Source: an uncultured Coriobacteriaceae bacterium (GTDB lineage Bacteria > Actinomycetota > Coriobacteriia > Coriobacteriales > Atopobiaceae). Taken from it: a stretch of DNA of 64,000 nt. Numbering within the stretch: position 1 is the first letter of the stretch; each line of letters begins with the position of its first letter. The DNA lies in the NCBI GenBank assembly GCA_900544655.1, contig UQWE01000001.1, forward strand, positions 132,865 through 196,864. Reading direction: 5' to 3'. The notes below the pieces were generated by a model. That model was given only the letters and a program-made list of their open reading frames with translations, made no database searches and was not told the origin of the DNA. The position numbers and the translations under genes were made by a program. Positions 11,088 through 20,717 of this stretch are shown here, one piece after another.

Positions 11088-11121
11088 GCGCTCGGAGAAA
11101 CATATAAGTCTCCTCGAGCGC
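11088..11121 (-). terminator. Hairpin downstream of the zinc-ribbon gene
   Basis: Arms GCGCTCGGAGA and TCTCC-TCGAGCGC, with one unpaired base in the second arm, enclose a 10-base AT-rich loop. It lies between the zinc-ribbon gene (stop 11163) and the cyclophilin gene. No strong T-run follows on the minus strand, so termination is only a guess. Confidence 0.35.
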
Positions 11122-11162
11122 TCCTAGCGGACACTATTTTAAAGGACCCGAAAACACCGCTC

Positions 11163-12152
11163 TTATCTCTGCGCCGGCTTCCATGCGTCATAGTTCTTCT
11201 TGAACAAATTGACGTAGGACTCAGAGCCATCAGACTCCCTGTTCCCGACCATGGGAGCGAGAATCTTGCCCTTATCGGCAGCCGGATCAGAGGAACCCGC
11301 AGAAACCTTCCATGCGTCATAAATGGACTCGACGCGGTTTCTGAGCCAGCTTGCCAGCGTAGAGACGTTGGTCTTCTGATCCGTATAGGTACCCGTCGTC
11401 ACGACGTCAATGTTGGAAATCGTCGTCACGACGTTGCTGGCGTCAAGCGAAAGCTGCTTTGCCTCTTCGAGGGCGGCTGAACGATCCTCTGAAGACCCTG
11501 AGATACCCGTGGTATCGAGTCTAGACTCGAGGTCATCAGCCCTGTCCGAGATGTCCTTAAGGCTCTCATAAGCCCCAAGGAGCGAGTTGTACGTCAAGTC
11601 GTCGGCGCTTTCAGCCGAAGTAGCGCTTGCAAACTTATCCTGACCCTGCAAGGCTGATATCGTGCCGGGGAAGCCTGCCTGCGAGGTGTCTGCCGGCGTC
11701 GTGGCGCGAGTGTCATTCAGATTGGGATTCCATGGATGGGCAATGACAAGCGACAGGCCGCCAACGAGGAGCAGACTCGCAATGGCAGCGAGAGCGAACA
11801 CCTTCGTATGCGGAAGCCTCTCTCGGCCATAGGCAGATTCTGACGAGGGATCGGGCTCCGAAGGAATGGCGCTCTCAATACGCGGCAGTGAGGATGTGCG
11901 CTCGCGCTCGAGCGCGCGGTCCTCGGCACGTCTATGCTCCATCTGCTCTACGGCCGAGCTAACGCGAGAAGTCTCGACCGGCATGCCGCACTTAGGACAC
12001 ACGGTGGCTCCCGCGGGCACGAGCGCGCCGCAGGAGGAACACCAGGTGCCCGTAAGTTTGGGCATCACGCGAGTCATGGCAAGGTCCGCGTGACAAGCTG
12101 GACAGACAGAGAGCCCGTCAGGTATGGCGGACCCGCATGAAGGACAAATCAC
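11163..12152 (-). CDS. Double zinc-ribbon membrane protein
   Basis: 329 residues. Two zinc ribbons at the N-terminus: C3-C6/C17-C20 and C38-C41/C52-C55 (CPSCG, CPACH, CSSCG, CPKCG). An arginine/glutamate-rich linker follows, then one membrane span at about 117-137 and an extracytoplasmic helical domain of about 190 residues with Asp/Ser-rich composition. No catalytic motif. Its start codon overlaps the aconitase stop by 4 bases (ATGA), so it is translationally coupled to acnA. Function unknown. Confidence 0.8.
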   Translation of the reverse strand: MICPSCGSAIPDGLSVCPACHADLAMTRVMPKLTGTWCSSCGALVPAGATVCPKCGMPVETSRVSSAVEQMEHRRAEDRALERERTSSLPRIESAIPSEPDPSSESAYGRERLPHTKVFALAAIASLLLVGGLSLVIAHPWNPNLNDTRATTPADTSQAGFPGTISALQGQDKFASATSAESADDLTYNSLLGAYESLKDISDRADDLESRLDTTGISGSSEDRSAALEEAKQLSLDASNVVTTISNIDVVTTGTYTDQKTNVSTLASWLRNRVESIYDAWKVSAGSSDPAADKGKILAPMVGNRESDGSESYVNLFKKNYDAWKPAQR

Positions 12153-14824
12153 GAAAGCTCCTCAAGTACATAGGGAAGGATGCCACCGGACGCGAGGAAC
12201 CTACCCTCGAGGGCGGTATCTACGCGCACGACACAAGAGAACTCAACAACCGTACCGTCTTGCTTCGTGGCTCGAACGTTGACGGTACGGCTCGCGGGAA
12301 GACCCGACGAGAGGTCGACGGCGTCGATTTCGTACACCTCGGTGCCATCAAGCCCAAGCGAGGAAGCACCCTCTCCCTCGGCAAACTCGAGAGGCAGCAT
12401 GCCCATCTGAACAAGATTCGAGCGATGGATGCGCTCGAAGCTCTCGGCAATCACCGCACGCACGCCGAGAAGCATCGGACCCTTCGCAGCCCAGTCGCGG
12501 CTCGAACCAGAGCCATACATACGACCGGCGACGATGATGAGGGGCACGCCCGCACGGTTGTAATCCTCGGCGGCGTCAAATACCCTCACGACCTCGCTGG
12601 AAAGCTGGTCAAGCGTAAAGGGGCCCGGACGACCGGCAAGCTTGTTCTCAAGCTTCACGTTGGCGAAGGTTCCTCGCGCCATGCACTCATGATTGCCGCG
12701 ACGGGCGCCATAGGTGTTGAAATCTGCCTGATCAACGCCTCGCTCGTTAAGATAGCGCGCGCAAGGAGAATCGGCAGCGATCGCACCTGCCGGAGAGATG
12801 TGATCAGTGGTGACGAAATCGCCAAAGAGGGCAAGAGCGCGGGCACCACAAATGCCAAACTCCTGTCGGGACTGAGCCATCTCGAAGTAGGGCGGACGGC
12901 GTACATAAGTCGACATCTTGTCCCAACTGAACGTGTCAGTCGCCGACGCCTCGATAGAGCGCCACGTGGCATCTCCCTCCATAAGGCCCTTCATACCGAG
13001 GGAATAGACCTCTGGAGTAAGGACCTCGGCAAGAACAGCGTCGATCTCCTCGGTAGACGGCAGGATGTCAGAAAGCATGACGGGGGCGCCGGATGCGTCC
13101 GTACCGAGCGGCGTGACCGTAAGGTCGATGTCCATCGTGCCGGCAATCGCATAGGCCACGACAACCGCAGGCTGCGCAAGGAAGTTCTGTGCCACATCGG
13201 GAGAAATGCGACCGTCGAAGTTGCGGTTGCCGGAGAGGACGCTCGTAAGCTCGCAGTCAGCCGCAATCGGCTTGAGGGCGGGAAGAATTTCTCCGGAGTT
13301 ACCGATACAGCTCATGCAGCCAAACCCACAGGTATAGAAGCCAAGCGCCTGAAGATCGCCGAGGAGGCCCGCGCGCTTGAGAATATCCGCCGCGGCATGG
13401 CTGCCGGGCGCGAGGATACGCTTGACCCAGGGCTTGGCCTTAAGACCCGCCCTATGGGCGGCACGAGCGGTGAGACCGGCGGCAACCATCATCGCGGGGT
13501 CAGTCGCCGTCGTGCAGCTGGTGATGGCGGCAATGGCGAGCGTGCCGTGGCCAAGGTCATACTCCGCACCATCGGCACAAGTAACGTGCCAGGTTGCGGC
13601 GGCATCGCCATGGCCGTGCTTAGTGGCGTTCTCCTCAAAGCGAGCCTTAAGCCCCGCGGGTGTGACGCGGTTATGGGGCCTCGAGGGGCCAGCGAGCGAG
13701 AGCTCGACCTCGGAAAGGTTGAGCTCGACCACACGCGCATACGTACGGCCGCTAACGCCACCAAAGACGCCCTGCGCTCGGGCATAGGCCTCGACGAAGG
13801 AGATCTCCGCGTCATCGCGGCCGGTAAGGCGCAGGTAATCAAGGACGTTGTTGTCGATCGGGAACAAAGTAGAGGTGGCGCCGTATTCAGGCGTCATGTT
13901 GGATACGCAAGCGCGCTGAGTAACTGAAAGCGTTGAAACGCCCTCACCGAAAGCCTCGACAAGACAGCCCACGACGCCCTCGGCGCGAAGCCTCTGGGCA
14001 ACCGTAAGGGCAAGATCCATCGCGGAGATGCCGTCGCGCAAGCGACCCGTCAGGTGCAGGCCCACGACCTCGGGCACGCGCATGGTTATGGGCTGGCCCA
14101 GGGCCGCCGCCTCGGCCTCGATGCCACCGACTCCCCAGCCGAGGACACCGATGCCATTGGCGGTGGGAGTGTGCGAGTCTGTGCCCACAACGGTGTCGAA
14201 GCACGCAAGCTCACCTTTGCCCTCCCAAAGGGCGTCAGTGGAGACGACCCGGCAGAAGCGCTCGATGTTGAGCTGGTGGCAGATGCCGCCGCCGGGCGGA
14301 ACGATCTCGACGTTATCAAACGAGCGGCCGGCCCATTTGAGGAAAGAGAAGCGCTCGCGGTTGCGCTTTGCCTCGATGGCGAGATTCTCAGCGGCAGCGG
14401 ACGGACAACCCGAGACATCGGCGGCAACGGAGTGGTCGATGATGAGCGTGCAGGGAATGCGAGGGTTCACGCGTGAGGGGTCTCCCCCACGCGCTGCCAT
14501 GGCGTCTCGCATGGCAGCAAAGTCGACGAACACCGGAACGCCGGTGAAGTCCTGGAAAAGGACGCGGGCGGGCATGAACACGACCTCGTCACCAGCCGTG
14601 CCTGATCGGGCCGCCGCAAGAACTCGCTCGGCCGAAGCGATTGCCGCCTCGTCAGTCTCGGCTCGCCTAACGACGTTCTCGAGAAGCGTGAGAAGACAAG
14701 CGGGAAGCTCAGACGCTCCGGGAATGCCGGAGACGTCGATATAGCCCCTGCTAATGCCAGATACAACGAGGGTCTTAGGATTCCTCGCCGCCACAACGGC
14801 ACTGGCAAAGGTCTCACTTGTCAT
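12149..14824 (-). CDS. acnA: Aconitate hydratase (AcnA family)
   Basis: 891 residues; interconverts citrate and isocitrate via cis-aconitate with a [4Fe-4S] cluster. Cluster cysteines are visible in AITSCTTATDP and in GFGCMSCIGNSG. Other family blocks include VGTDSHTPTANGIGVLGWGVGGIEAE and, in the C-terminal swivel domain, AGRMYGSGSSRDWAAKGP. Start: in-frame ATGs occur at 14860, 14830 and 14824; GGGA lies 9 bases before 14824, whose MTSETFA start is chosen. It overlaps the ATPase stop by 11 bases. Aconitase supplies isocitrate/2-oxoglutarate for glutamate synthesis in an otherwise anaerobic lifestyle (inference). Confidence 0.95.
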   Translation of the reverse strand: MTSETFASAVVAARNPKTLVVSGISRGYIDVSGIPGASELPACLLTLLENVVRRAETDEAAIASAERVLAAARSGTAGDEVVFMPARVLFQDFTGVPVFVDFAAMRDAMAARGGDPSRVNPRIPCTLIIDHSVAADVSGCPSAAAENLAIEAKRNRERFSFLKWAGRSFDNVEIVPPGGGICHQLNIERFCRVVSTDALWEGKGELACFDTVVGTDSHTPTANGIGVLGWGVGGIEAEAAALGQPITMRVPEVVGLHLTGRLRDGISAMDLALTVAQRLRAEGVVGCLVEAFGEGVSTLSVTQRACVSNMTPEYGATSTLFPIDNNVLDYLRLTGRDDAEISFVEAYARAQGVFGGVSGRTYARVVELNLSEVELSLAGPSRPHNRVTPAGLKARFEENATKHGHGDAAATWHVTCADGAEYDLGHGTLAIAAITSCTTATDPAMMVAAGLTARAAHRAGLKAKPWVKRILAPGSHAAADILKRAGLLGDLQALGFYTCGFGCMSCIGNSGEILPALKPIAADCELTSVLSGNRNFDGRISPDVAQNFLAQPAVVVAYAIAGTMDIDLTVTPLGTDASGAPVMLSDILPSTEEIDAVLAEVLTPEVYSLGMKGLMEGDATWRSIEASATDTFSWDKMSTYVRRPPYFEMAQSRQEFGICGARALALFGDFVTTDHISPAGAIAADSPCARYLNERGVDQADFNTYGARRGNHECMARGTFANVKLENKLAGRPGPFTLDQLSSEVVRVFDAAEDYNRAGVPLIIVAGRMYGSGSSRDWAAKGPMLLGVRAVIAESFERIHRSNLVQMGMLPLEFAEGEGASSLGLDGTEVYEIDAVDLSSGLPASRTVNVRATKQDGTVVEFSCVVRVDTALEGRFLASGGILPYVLEELS

Positions 14825-17237
14825 TAGCATCACGTCCCTTGTCACTATTCTCGATTGCACTCATGAAGCGCGCGTAGCCCTCGTCTCCCGTGGCAAGAGC
14901 AACACCGCGGGTGAAGAGGTAGTTGAAGAGGAGAAGCGAGACCACTCCGATAGCAGCGATCGCGACGATCATTCCAAACGTCGGAGAGACGATACAGAAG
15001 AACGGGCCCGCGATAGTGCAGCCAAATACAACGATGGCAACGACAACGACAAGTAGAGCCGCCCTAAGCGAGTTGAGCGGAAGAGAGATTCGAACGACGA
15101 GGCTGAAGCCAACCAGGCACGTCAGGACTACGCACACGGTGGAAATCTGATCGCGCGTTAGGCCGAAATGCTCCAAGAACCCGGAGGCTACGCCCACAGC
15201 GAGAATGATCGCAGCGGAAGCGGGCACGGAACGAGCGAGCACATTGCCAAGGAAGTTACCCCTCACGCGCTCGCGATTGGGCTCCAGAGCCAGGACGAAG
15301 GACGGAATACCGATGATGGCGGTCGAGATAAGCGACATCTGAACCGGCTGGAACGGATAGGGAGGAATGAAGGCGCACAGAACAGCCAGAACGGTGGAGA
15401 AAACAGTCTTGACGAGAAATAGCGAGGCAGACCTCTCGAGATTGTTGATCGAGCGACGTCCTTCCGCGACGACGTCAGGCATGTGAGCGAAGTCGTCATC
15501 CACAAGAACGACCTCGGCGACGTTGCGAGCCGCGTCAGACCCAGATGCCATGGCGACAGAGCAGTCAGCCTCGCGAAGCGCCAGAACATCATTCACGCCG
15601 TCGCCTGTCATTGCAACGGTATGGCCCGCCCTGCGAAGCGCAAGGACGAGCTCGCGCTTCTGCTGGGGAGTCACGCGACCAAACACGCGGTACTTTAGCG
15701 CCGCGCGCTTGACGTCCTCGGGAGTTACGAGCGTCGAGGCGTCAACCCACTTGTCCGCATCGGGCACGCCAGCTTCGGCGGCAATGCTAGAGACCGTGCG
15801 AGGGTCGTCGCCCGAAATGACATTGAGCTGTACCCCCTGCTCCGTGAAGTACTTAATCGTTGCAGGAGCATTCGTTCGAATATGGTCGGAGATGGAGATG
15901 ATTCCGAGAGGCCTAGGGGCACCAAGAATTGCGTCCTCGCCGTCGAAACCATCGCACTCCGCGAGAACGAGCACGCGCTCCCTCTCGCCCGTAGAAGCGA
16001 GCGCGGAGGAAATCTCCCGGGGCACGCCGTCAGCGAACACGAACTGCGCCGCGCCCATGACCAGCGCTCGGCCATCAGCGGTAACGCACCCGGAATACTT
16101 GCGCGCACTCGAAAAGCCCACGACGCGCTGGTAATCCGGAGTGTCGATGCCCGTCTCATCAGCATGGCGAAGGATGGCAGTAGCCGTCTCGTTGGCGTCA
16201 TGGCTGCTTGCACGACTAACACACGCAGCTGCAAACTCAACGTCGGCGGAGCTGTGACCCGACACGCCAATGGCGCGCTCGAAGTCCATGGATCCAGACG
16301 TAATGGTTCCGGTCTTATCAAGGCAAAGAACATCAACACGGGCGAGCATTTCAATGCAATAGAACTGCTGGATAAGAACGCTCTTCCTCGCAAGCCTTGC
16401 AGTAGAGATGACGAGAACCGTGGAAGTGAGAAGAACGAGACCTTGCGGAATCATGCCAACAAGCGCAGACACCGTAGTAAGGATCGCGTCATTGAGGCCA
16501 TATCCATCCTTAAGCGTGCGAATAAACAAGGCAAGGCCGATGGGGGCGAGGAGCCACGTAGACGTCCGGATGATCATCTGGAACGTCGCCATGATCTCGC
16601 TCTTGATGTTCTTGATGTACTTGGCCTCAGCGTTTATGCGAGCGGCATAGGAATCCGCACCAACATCCGTCACGCGCGCAACAACGCAACCAGAGTCAAG
16701 AAAGCTACCGCTCATGAGCCTGTCGCCAATCGACTTGGCAATAGGCTTGCTCTCGCCCGTCAACAGGCTCTCGTTAAGGCCAGCCCCTCCCCAAACAACC
16801 TCGGCGTCAGCAGAGACCTGGTCACCGCGTCGCAAAACAAGCAGATCGTCGAGAACGACCTCGGCATGCCCAACTTCGACATCCCCGCCATCGCGACGAA
16901 CCGTGACGGGGCGCTCCGCCAGAATCGAGAGCTTGTCGATGGCCCGCTTGGAGCGGATCTCCTGGACAACGCCGATAGCGAGGTTAGAGAGCACGACACA
17001 GAGAAACGTAAGATTGCGCCAGGCACCCGTGTACGCCACCAGACAGGCAAGGATGATGTTGATACCGTTGAACAGTGTGAACGCATGAGTTGCAATGATC
17101 TGAGGGATGGTCTTAGTTTGCGGACCAGCGTCAGCGTTGACGCGACCGTCGGCGACACGGTCCTCGACCTCGGCCGAAGAAAGACCCCTGAACTCAGGTG
17201 CGACGATATCGAAATCTTCTGTACCCAGTGTAATCAT
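14814..17237 (-). CDS. P-type cation ATPase, CtpE-like
   Basis: 807 residues from ATG 17237 (GGAGG is only one base upstream; an in-frame start at 17309 is possible but less family-like). P-type motifs: TGES at 160-163, phosphorylated Asp307 in DKTGT, and TGDGVNDVLAL for Mg binding. There are no N-terminal metal-binding CxxC repeats. The M2 region VVQEIRSKRAIDKL and overall layout resemble the CtpE group, shown in mycobacteria to import calcium. In M4 the usual PEGL reads P-Q-G-L (Gln265), losing an acidic cation ligand. Substrate therefore uncertain. First gene of the ATPase-acnA-zinc-ribbon run. Confidence 0.85.
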   Translation of the reverse strand: MITLGTEDFDIVAPEFRGLSSAEVEDRVADGRVNADAGPQTKTIPQIIATHAFTLFNGINIILACLVAYTGAWRNLTFLCVVLSNLAIGVVQEIRSKRAIDKLSILAERPVTVRRDGGDVEVGHAEVVLDDLLVLRRGDQVSADAEVVWGGAGLNESLLTGESKPIAKSIGDRLMSGSFLDSGCVVARVTDVGADSYAARINAEAKYIKNIKSEIMATFQMIIRTSTWLLAPIGLALFIRTLKDGYGLNDAILTTVSALVGMIPQGLVLLTSTVLVISTARLARKSVLIQQFYCIEMLARVDVLCLDKTGTITSGSMDFERAIGVSGHSSADVEFAAACVSRASSHDANETATAILRHADETGIDTPDYQRVVGFSSARKYSGCVTADGRALVMGAAQFVFADGVPREISSALASTGERERVLVLAECDGFDGEDAILGAPRPLGIISISDHIRTNAPATIKYFTEQGVQLNVISGDDPRTVSSIAAEAGVPDADKWVDASTLVTPEDVKRAALKYRVFGRVTPQQKRELVLALRRAGHTVAMTGDGVNDVLALREADCSVAMASGSDAARNVAEVVLVDDDFAHMPDVVAEGRRSINNLERSASLFLVKTVFSTVLAVLCAFIPPYPFQPVQMSLISTAIIGIPSFVLALEPNRERVRGNFLGNVLARSVPASAAIILAVGVASGFLEHFGLTRDQISTVCVVLTCLVGFSLVVRISLPLNSLRAALLVVVVAIVVFGCTIAGPFFCIVSPTFGMIVAIAAIGVVSLLLFNYLFTRGVALATGDEGYARFMSAIENSDKGRDANDK

Positions 17238-17405
17238 GCCTCCGCTCAACAATCCGTAAGCTCTTATTGTACGGACTAGTGGGTCACATAAATCGAAAGC
17301 TAATAACACTTACATACTTGAAACGTTGAAGAATCAAGCAGCCATCCCCGCCGAATTGCGCTACATGCCCTATACTCTCTCTCACACACGCGCATATCGT
17401 CGCAT

Positions 17406-17482
17406 GCTCTCTTAGCTCAGCTGGATAGAGCGTTCGCCTCCGGAGCGAAAGGTCGCGGGTTCGAATCCCACAGAGAGCACCA
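17406..17482 (+). tRNA. tRNA-Arg (anticodon CCG)
   Basis: Full cloverleaf: acceptor GCTCTCT/AGAGAGC, D stem GCTC/GAGC, anticodon stem TTCGC/GCGAA with loop CTCCGGA (anticodon CCG at 17440-17442, reads CGG), T loop TTCGAAT and an encoded CCA at 17480-17482. The T stem has one C-A mismatch (17456/17470). Confidence 0.95.
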
Positions 17483-17493
17483 CTTGTTTAGCC

Positions 17494-17519
17494 AGGGCCC
17501 CTGTCATGGGGCCTTTCTT
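17494..17519 (+). terminator. Rho-independent terminator after tRNA-Arg
   Basis: Stem AGGGCCCC/GGGGCCTT with a six-base loop, followed by TTCTT, 11 bases after the tRNA CCA end. Confidence 0.85.
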
Positions 17520-17631
17520 GTATACGGTCATTACATCTCTGTTTCGCGCGAGGTTCCAATCGGACGCTGTAGTACCATCAATCAACTAACTAAATCTCGG
17601 GTTGACCCAGACAGCGCCAAAGGAGAATCGC

Positions 17632-18651
17632 ATGATTGCCGTCGTCAAGGACACCGCCACACCAGAGCAGCTTGACCACTTTGTCTCCTGGATTCACGGC
17701 AAGGGCCTCGACGCCCATGTGTCCAAGGGCTATAACGCGACGATCGTCGGTCTCGTAGGCGACACCACTCAGATTGACCCGTACCTTATTGAGGGCATGG
17801 ATATCATCGAGCGCGTTCAGCGCGTCTCCGAGCCCTTCAAGAAGGCCAACCGCAAGTTCCACCCGCTCGACACCGTCGTCGATTGCGGCCATGGCGTGAA
17901 GATCGGCGGCGGCACCTTCCATGTCATCGCCGGTCCCTGCTCCGTCGAGGGCGAGAATCTCATCAGCATCGCCCGCCAAGTCAAGGCTGCCGGCGCCACG
18001 CTTCTCCGCGGCGGCGCCTATAAGCCCCGCACCTCTCCTTACGCCTACCAGGGGATGGGCGAAAAGGGCCTGGACCTTCTCTGCGAGGCACGAGACGAAC
18101 TCGACATGCCCATCGTGACTGAGATCATGGACCCTCGAGACGTCGACACTTTCGTGTCTCACGGCATCGAAGTCTGGCAGATCGGCGCCCGCAACGCCCA
18201 GAACTTCCCCCTGCTCAAGGAGGTTGGCAAGACCAAGGCCGCCATCCTGCTCAAGCGCGGCATCTCAGGCACCATCGACGAGCTCCTCATGGCAGCCGAG
18301 TACATCATGAGCGAGGGCAACCCCAACGTCATCGTCTGCGAGCGAGGCATTCGCACGTTTGAGACCCACACGAGGAACACCTTCGACCTCTCCGCCGTCC
18401 CCGTCCTCCATGACCTCTCGCACCTGCCGGTCTGCGCCGACCCGAGCCACGCGACGGGTCACACGCGCTATGTCACCCCAATGGCGCTCGCAGCCACCGC
18501 CGCAGGCGCGGATTGCCTGGAGATCGAGGTCCACGACGACCCGAAGCACGCCTGGTCCGACGGCGCGCAGGCACTCACGCCCGCGCAGTTCAAGGACGCC
18601 ATGACGCGCATCGCCACCGTCCGCGAGGCAGTCACGATGGAGGTCGAGTAA
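17632..18651 (+). CDS. aroF: DAHP synthase (AroF-type, with regulatory domain)
   Basis: 339 residues from ATG 17632, which follows AAAGGAGAATCGC; an in-frame start at 17602 was rejected. Residues 1-70 form the small ferredoxin-like regulatory domain seen in the AroF/Thermotoga type (MIAVVKDTATPEQLDHFV); 90-335 is the aldolase barrel with IAGPCSVE, LRGGAYKPRTSPY, KRG and CADPSHATG. Condenses PEP with erythrose 4-phosphate, the entry step of aromatic synthesis. In enzymes with this domain, tyrosine or phenylalanine feedback is known; here it is inferred. First gene of the aro operon. Confidence 0.95.
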   Translation: MIAVVKDTATPEQLDHFVSWIHGKGLDAHVSKGYNATIVGLVGDTTQIDPYLIEGMDIIERVQRVSEPFKKANRKFHPLDTVVDCGHGVKIGGGTFHVIAGPCSVEGENLISIARQVKAAGATLLRGGAYKPRTSPYAYQGMGEKGLDLLCEARDELDMPIVTEIMDPRDVDTFVSHGIEVWQIGARNAQNFPLLKEVGKTKAAILLKRGISGTIDELLMAAEYIMSEGNPNVIVCERGIRTFETHTRNTFDLSAVPVLHDLSHLPVCADPSHATGHTRYVTPMALAATAAGADCLEIEVHDDPKHAWSDGAQALTPAQFKDAMTRIATVREAVTMEVE

Positions 18652-19560
18652 ATGATGGTGGAAGGCAACGCTCATCCCGAGGCTGAGTCTCCCTCGATCG
18701 TACCCGGCCGCACGGGCATCGTTGGCCTGGGCCTCATCGGCGGCTCATTCGCACGCGCCCTGGCCAAGGGCGGCCGCGAGGTCTATGCCTATGACCCGAA
18801 CGAGGAGATCACGAGCTTCGCCGCTATCGAAACCACCTCTGGCGTGCTCACCGATGAGCTCATCGGCACCTGCGAGCTTATCGTTCTTGCCTGCTACCCA
18901 GAGGCGTGCGTTGCCTGGCTTAGAGAGCACGCGAGCCTTGTGAACCCCGATACCATCGTCATCGACACGGGCGGCGTGAAGCGCTCCATCTGCGAGCCCT
19001 GCTTCGAGATCGCCCGCGAGTTTGGCATCACCTTCATAGGCTGTCACCCCATGGCGGGAACCCAGTTCTCAGGCTACGCGCACTCTCGAGCGAACATGTT
19101 CGAGGGGGCACCGATGGTCGTCTGCCCCGCACCCGAGGTGAGGGGTGTCGAATGCCTGGCTCTCGTAGACCGGCTCGAAGGCCTTCTCGCTCCGTGTGGG
19201 TTCGACAAGTTCACTGTTACCACACCCGAGCGTCACGACCGAGTCATCGCCTACACCTCGCAACTCGCGCACGTGGTCTCCAACGCCTATGTCAAGAGCC
19301 CCACGCTAGGGCTCCGCGACGGCTTCTCTGCCGGTTCCTACAAGGACCTCACCCGTGTGGCGAGGCTTAACCCAACGATGTGGTGCGAGCTGTTCCTCGA
19401 TGACGCCGACAACCTCGCTAACGAGATCGGAACCATCATCACCGAGCTCTCCAAATACAAGGATGCTCTGGAGAAGCGCGACGCTAGCCGTCTAACGGAC
19501 CTTCTTGCCGAGGGCGACCGCATCAAGCGTGCCGACCTCGCAAGGGAGGAGGAGGTCTAA
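18652..19560 (+). CDS. tyrA: Prephenate dehydrogenase
   Basis: 302 residues. NAD(P)-binding GIVGLGLIGGSFARAL at about 22-37, DTGGVKRSI, the catalytic GCHPMAGT histidine region and a helical C-terminal dimerisation domain. Oxidatively decarboxylates prephenate to 4-hydroxyphenylpyruvate for tyrosine. No fused chorismate mutase or ACT domain. The ATG directly follows the aroF stop (TAAATG), and GGAGG lies within the end of aroF, so the two are coupled. Confidence 0.93.
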   Translation: MMVEGNAHPEAESPSIVPGRTGIVGLGLIGGSFARALAKGGREVYAYDPNEEITSFAAIETTSGVLTDELIGTCELIVLACYPEACVAWLREHASLVNPDTIVIDTGGVKRSICEPCFEIAREFGITFIGCHPMAGTQFSGYAHSRANMFEGAPMVVCPAPEVRGVECLALVDRLEGLLAPCGFDKFTVTTPERHDRVIAYTSQLAHVVSNAYVKSPTLGLRDGFSAGSYKDLTRVARLNPTMWCELFLDDADNLANEIGTIITELSKYKDALEKRDASRLTDLLAEGDRIKRADLAREEEV

Positions 19561-20705
19561 TGGGCTCAGCCTCCAACGACGTGATCGTTCGCGTTGACAC
19601 AACGTCAAGGTCTTACGACGTCCACGTGACTCCCGGAGTCATAACCCGCACAGGCGAACTCGTACGAGAAGCCGCCGGCGGTGAGAATGCCTTCATCGTA
19701 TCCGACACCAACGTGGCCCCGCTCTACATGGACCAAGTTCGCGCCACTCTCGAAGGATCGGGCTATACGACGTCCCAATTTGTCTTCGAGGCGGGAGAGG
19801 CTTCCAAAAGGGCAGCGACATGGGCGGCTTGCCTCGAGGCAATTGCCGCAGCGGGACTAACCCGTGACGATGTCGTCGTTGCCCTTGGCGGAGGGGTCAC
19901 GGGCGATCTCGCGGGCTTTGCTGCCGCCTGCTACATGAGGGGCTGCTCCGTCGTCCAGGTCCCCACCAGCCTTCTCGCGATGGTCGATTCATCCGTCGGA
20001 GGAAAGACGGCAATCGACCTTGAGGCGGGCAAAAACCTTGCCGGTGCCTTCTGGCAGCCTCGAGGAGTCATCGCAGACCCCAATTGCTTGAAGACCATTC
20101 CGAAAGACCTCTTCCGAGATTCATGTGGCGAGGTCATCAAGCATGGTGTACTTTCAGACCCGTCCCTATTCGATGACCTCGAAAGCGAGCCTCTTACCTC
20201 CGAGGGCGTCACAGCCGAAAGGCTGGCGCGCGTCATCGCAAGGAACGTTGAGATCAAGCGCGACGTTGTCAACGCCGACGAGCAGGAGCATGGCATCCGC
20301 CAGACCCTCAACCTCGGACACACGATCGGTCACGCTATCGAAGCCGCAAGCAACTTCGCGCTAGGGCATGGCACCTGCGTCGCCATAGGTCTCTGCGCCA
20401 TCGCTCGAGCTGCCACCGCCGAGGGAATCTGCGACCCAGAGGTTGCAACTCGCATCGAGCGAGTTGTCTATGCACATGGGCTCCCGACAGATACGCGCCT
20501 GCCTCATGACGTCATCGTAAACCTTGCGATGTCAGACAAGAAGCGCCATGGTGACGGCGTAAACGTCATCTTGCCCGCCCGCATTGGCAAGGTCGAGATT
20601 CGCCGCGTAAGCATGGCCGAATTCGCCCGCCTCGTGGATGAGGGCTGCGGCACCGCACGCATCGGCTTCGCCGCCGAAGACCAGAGCCCGTCCAGCGTCA
20701 ACTAG
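19560..20705 (+). CDS. aroB: 3-dehydroquinate synthase
   Basis: 381 residues with NAD-binding and metal motifs of the family: VVALGGGVTGDLAGFAAACY, PTSLLAMVDSSVGGKTAID, the Zn-ligand glutamate in GEVIKHG, and LNLGHTIGHAIE. Cyclises DAHP to 3-dehydroquinate, step two of the shikimate pathway. Start overlaps the tyrA stop by one base (TAATG). Confidence 0.96.
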   Translation: MGSASNDVIVRVDTTSRSYDVHVTPGVITRTGELVREAAGGENAFIVSDTNVAPLYMDQVRATLEGSGYTTSQFVFEAGEASKRAATWAACLEAIAAAGLTRDDVVVALGGGVTGDLAGFAAACYMRGCSVVQVPTSLLAMVDSSVGGKTAIDLEAGKNLAGAFWQPRGVIADPNCLKTIPKDLFRDSCGEVIKHGVLSDPSLFDDLESEPLTSEGVTAERLARVIARNVEIKRDVVNADEQEHGIRQTLNLGHTIGHAIEAASNFALGHGTCVAIGLCAIARAATAEGICDPEVATRIERVVYAHGLPTDTRLPHDVIVNLAMSDKKRHGDGVNVILPARIGKVEIRRVSMAEFARLVDEGCGTARIGFAAEDQSPSSVN

Positions 20706-20717
20706 GAGACTTCGTCA

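Noticed and set aside
12137..13927. Long plus-strand open frame of 596 codons across aconitase
   Set aside because: It is antisense to a clear aconitase; its translation shows no family and arises from the GC-rich third-position bias. The same holds for long frames opposite nrdD (28350-29771), the permeases (42223-43659) and aroC (22169-23335).
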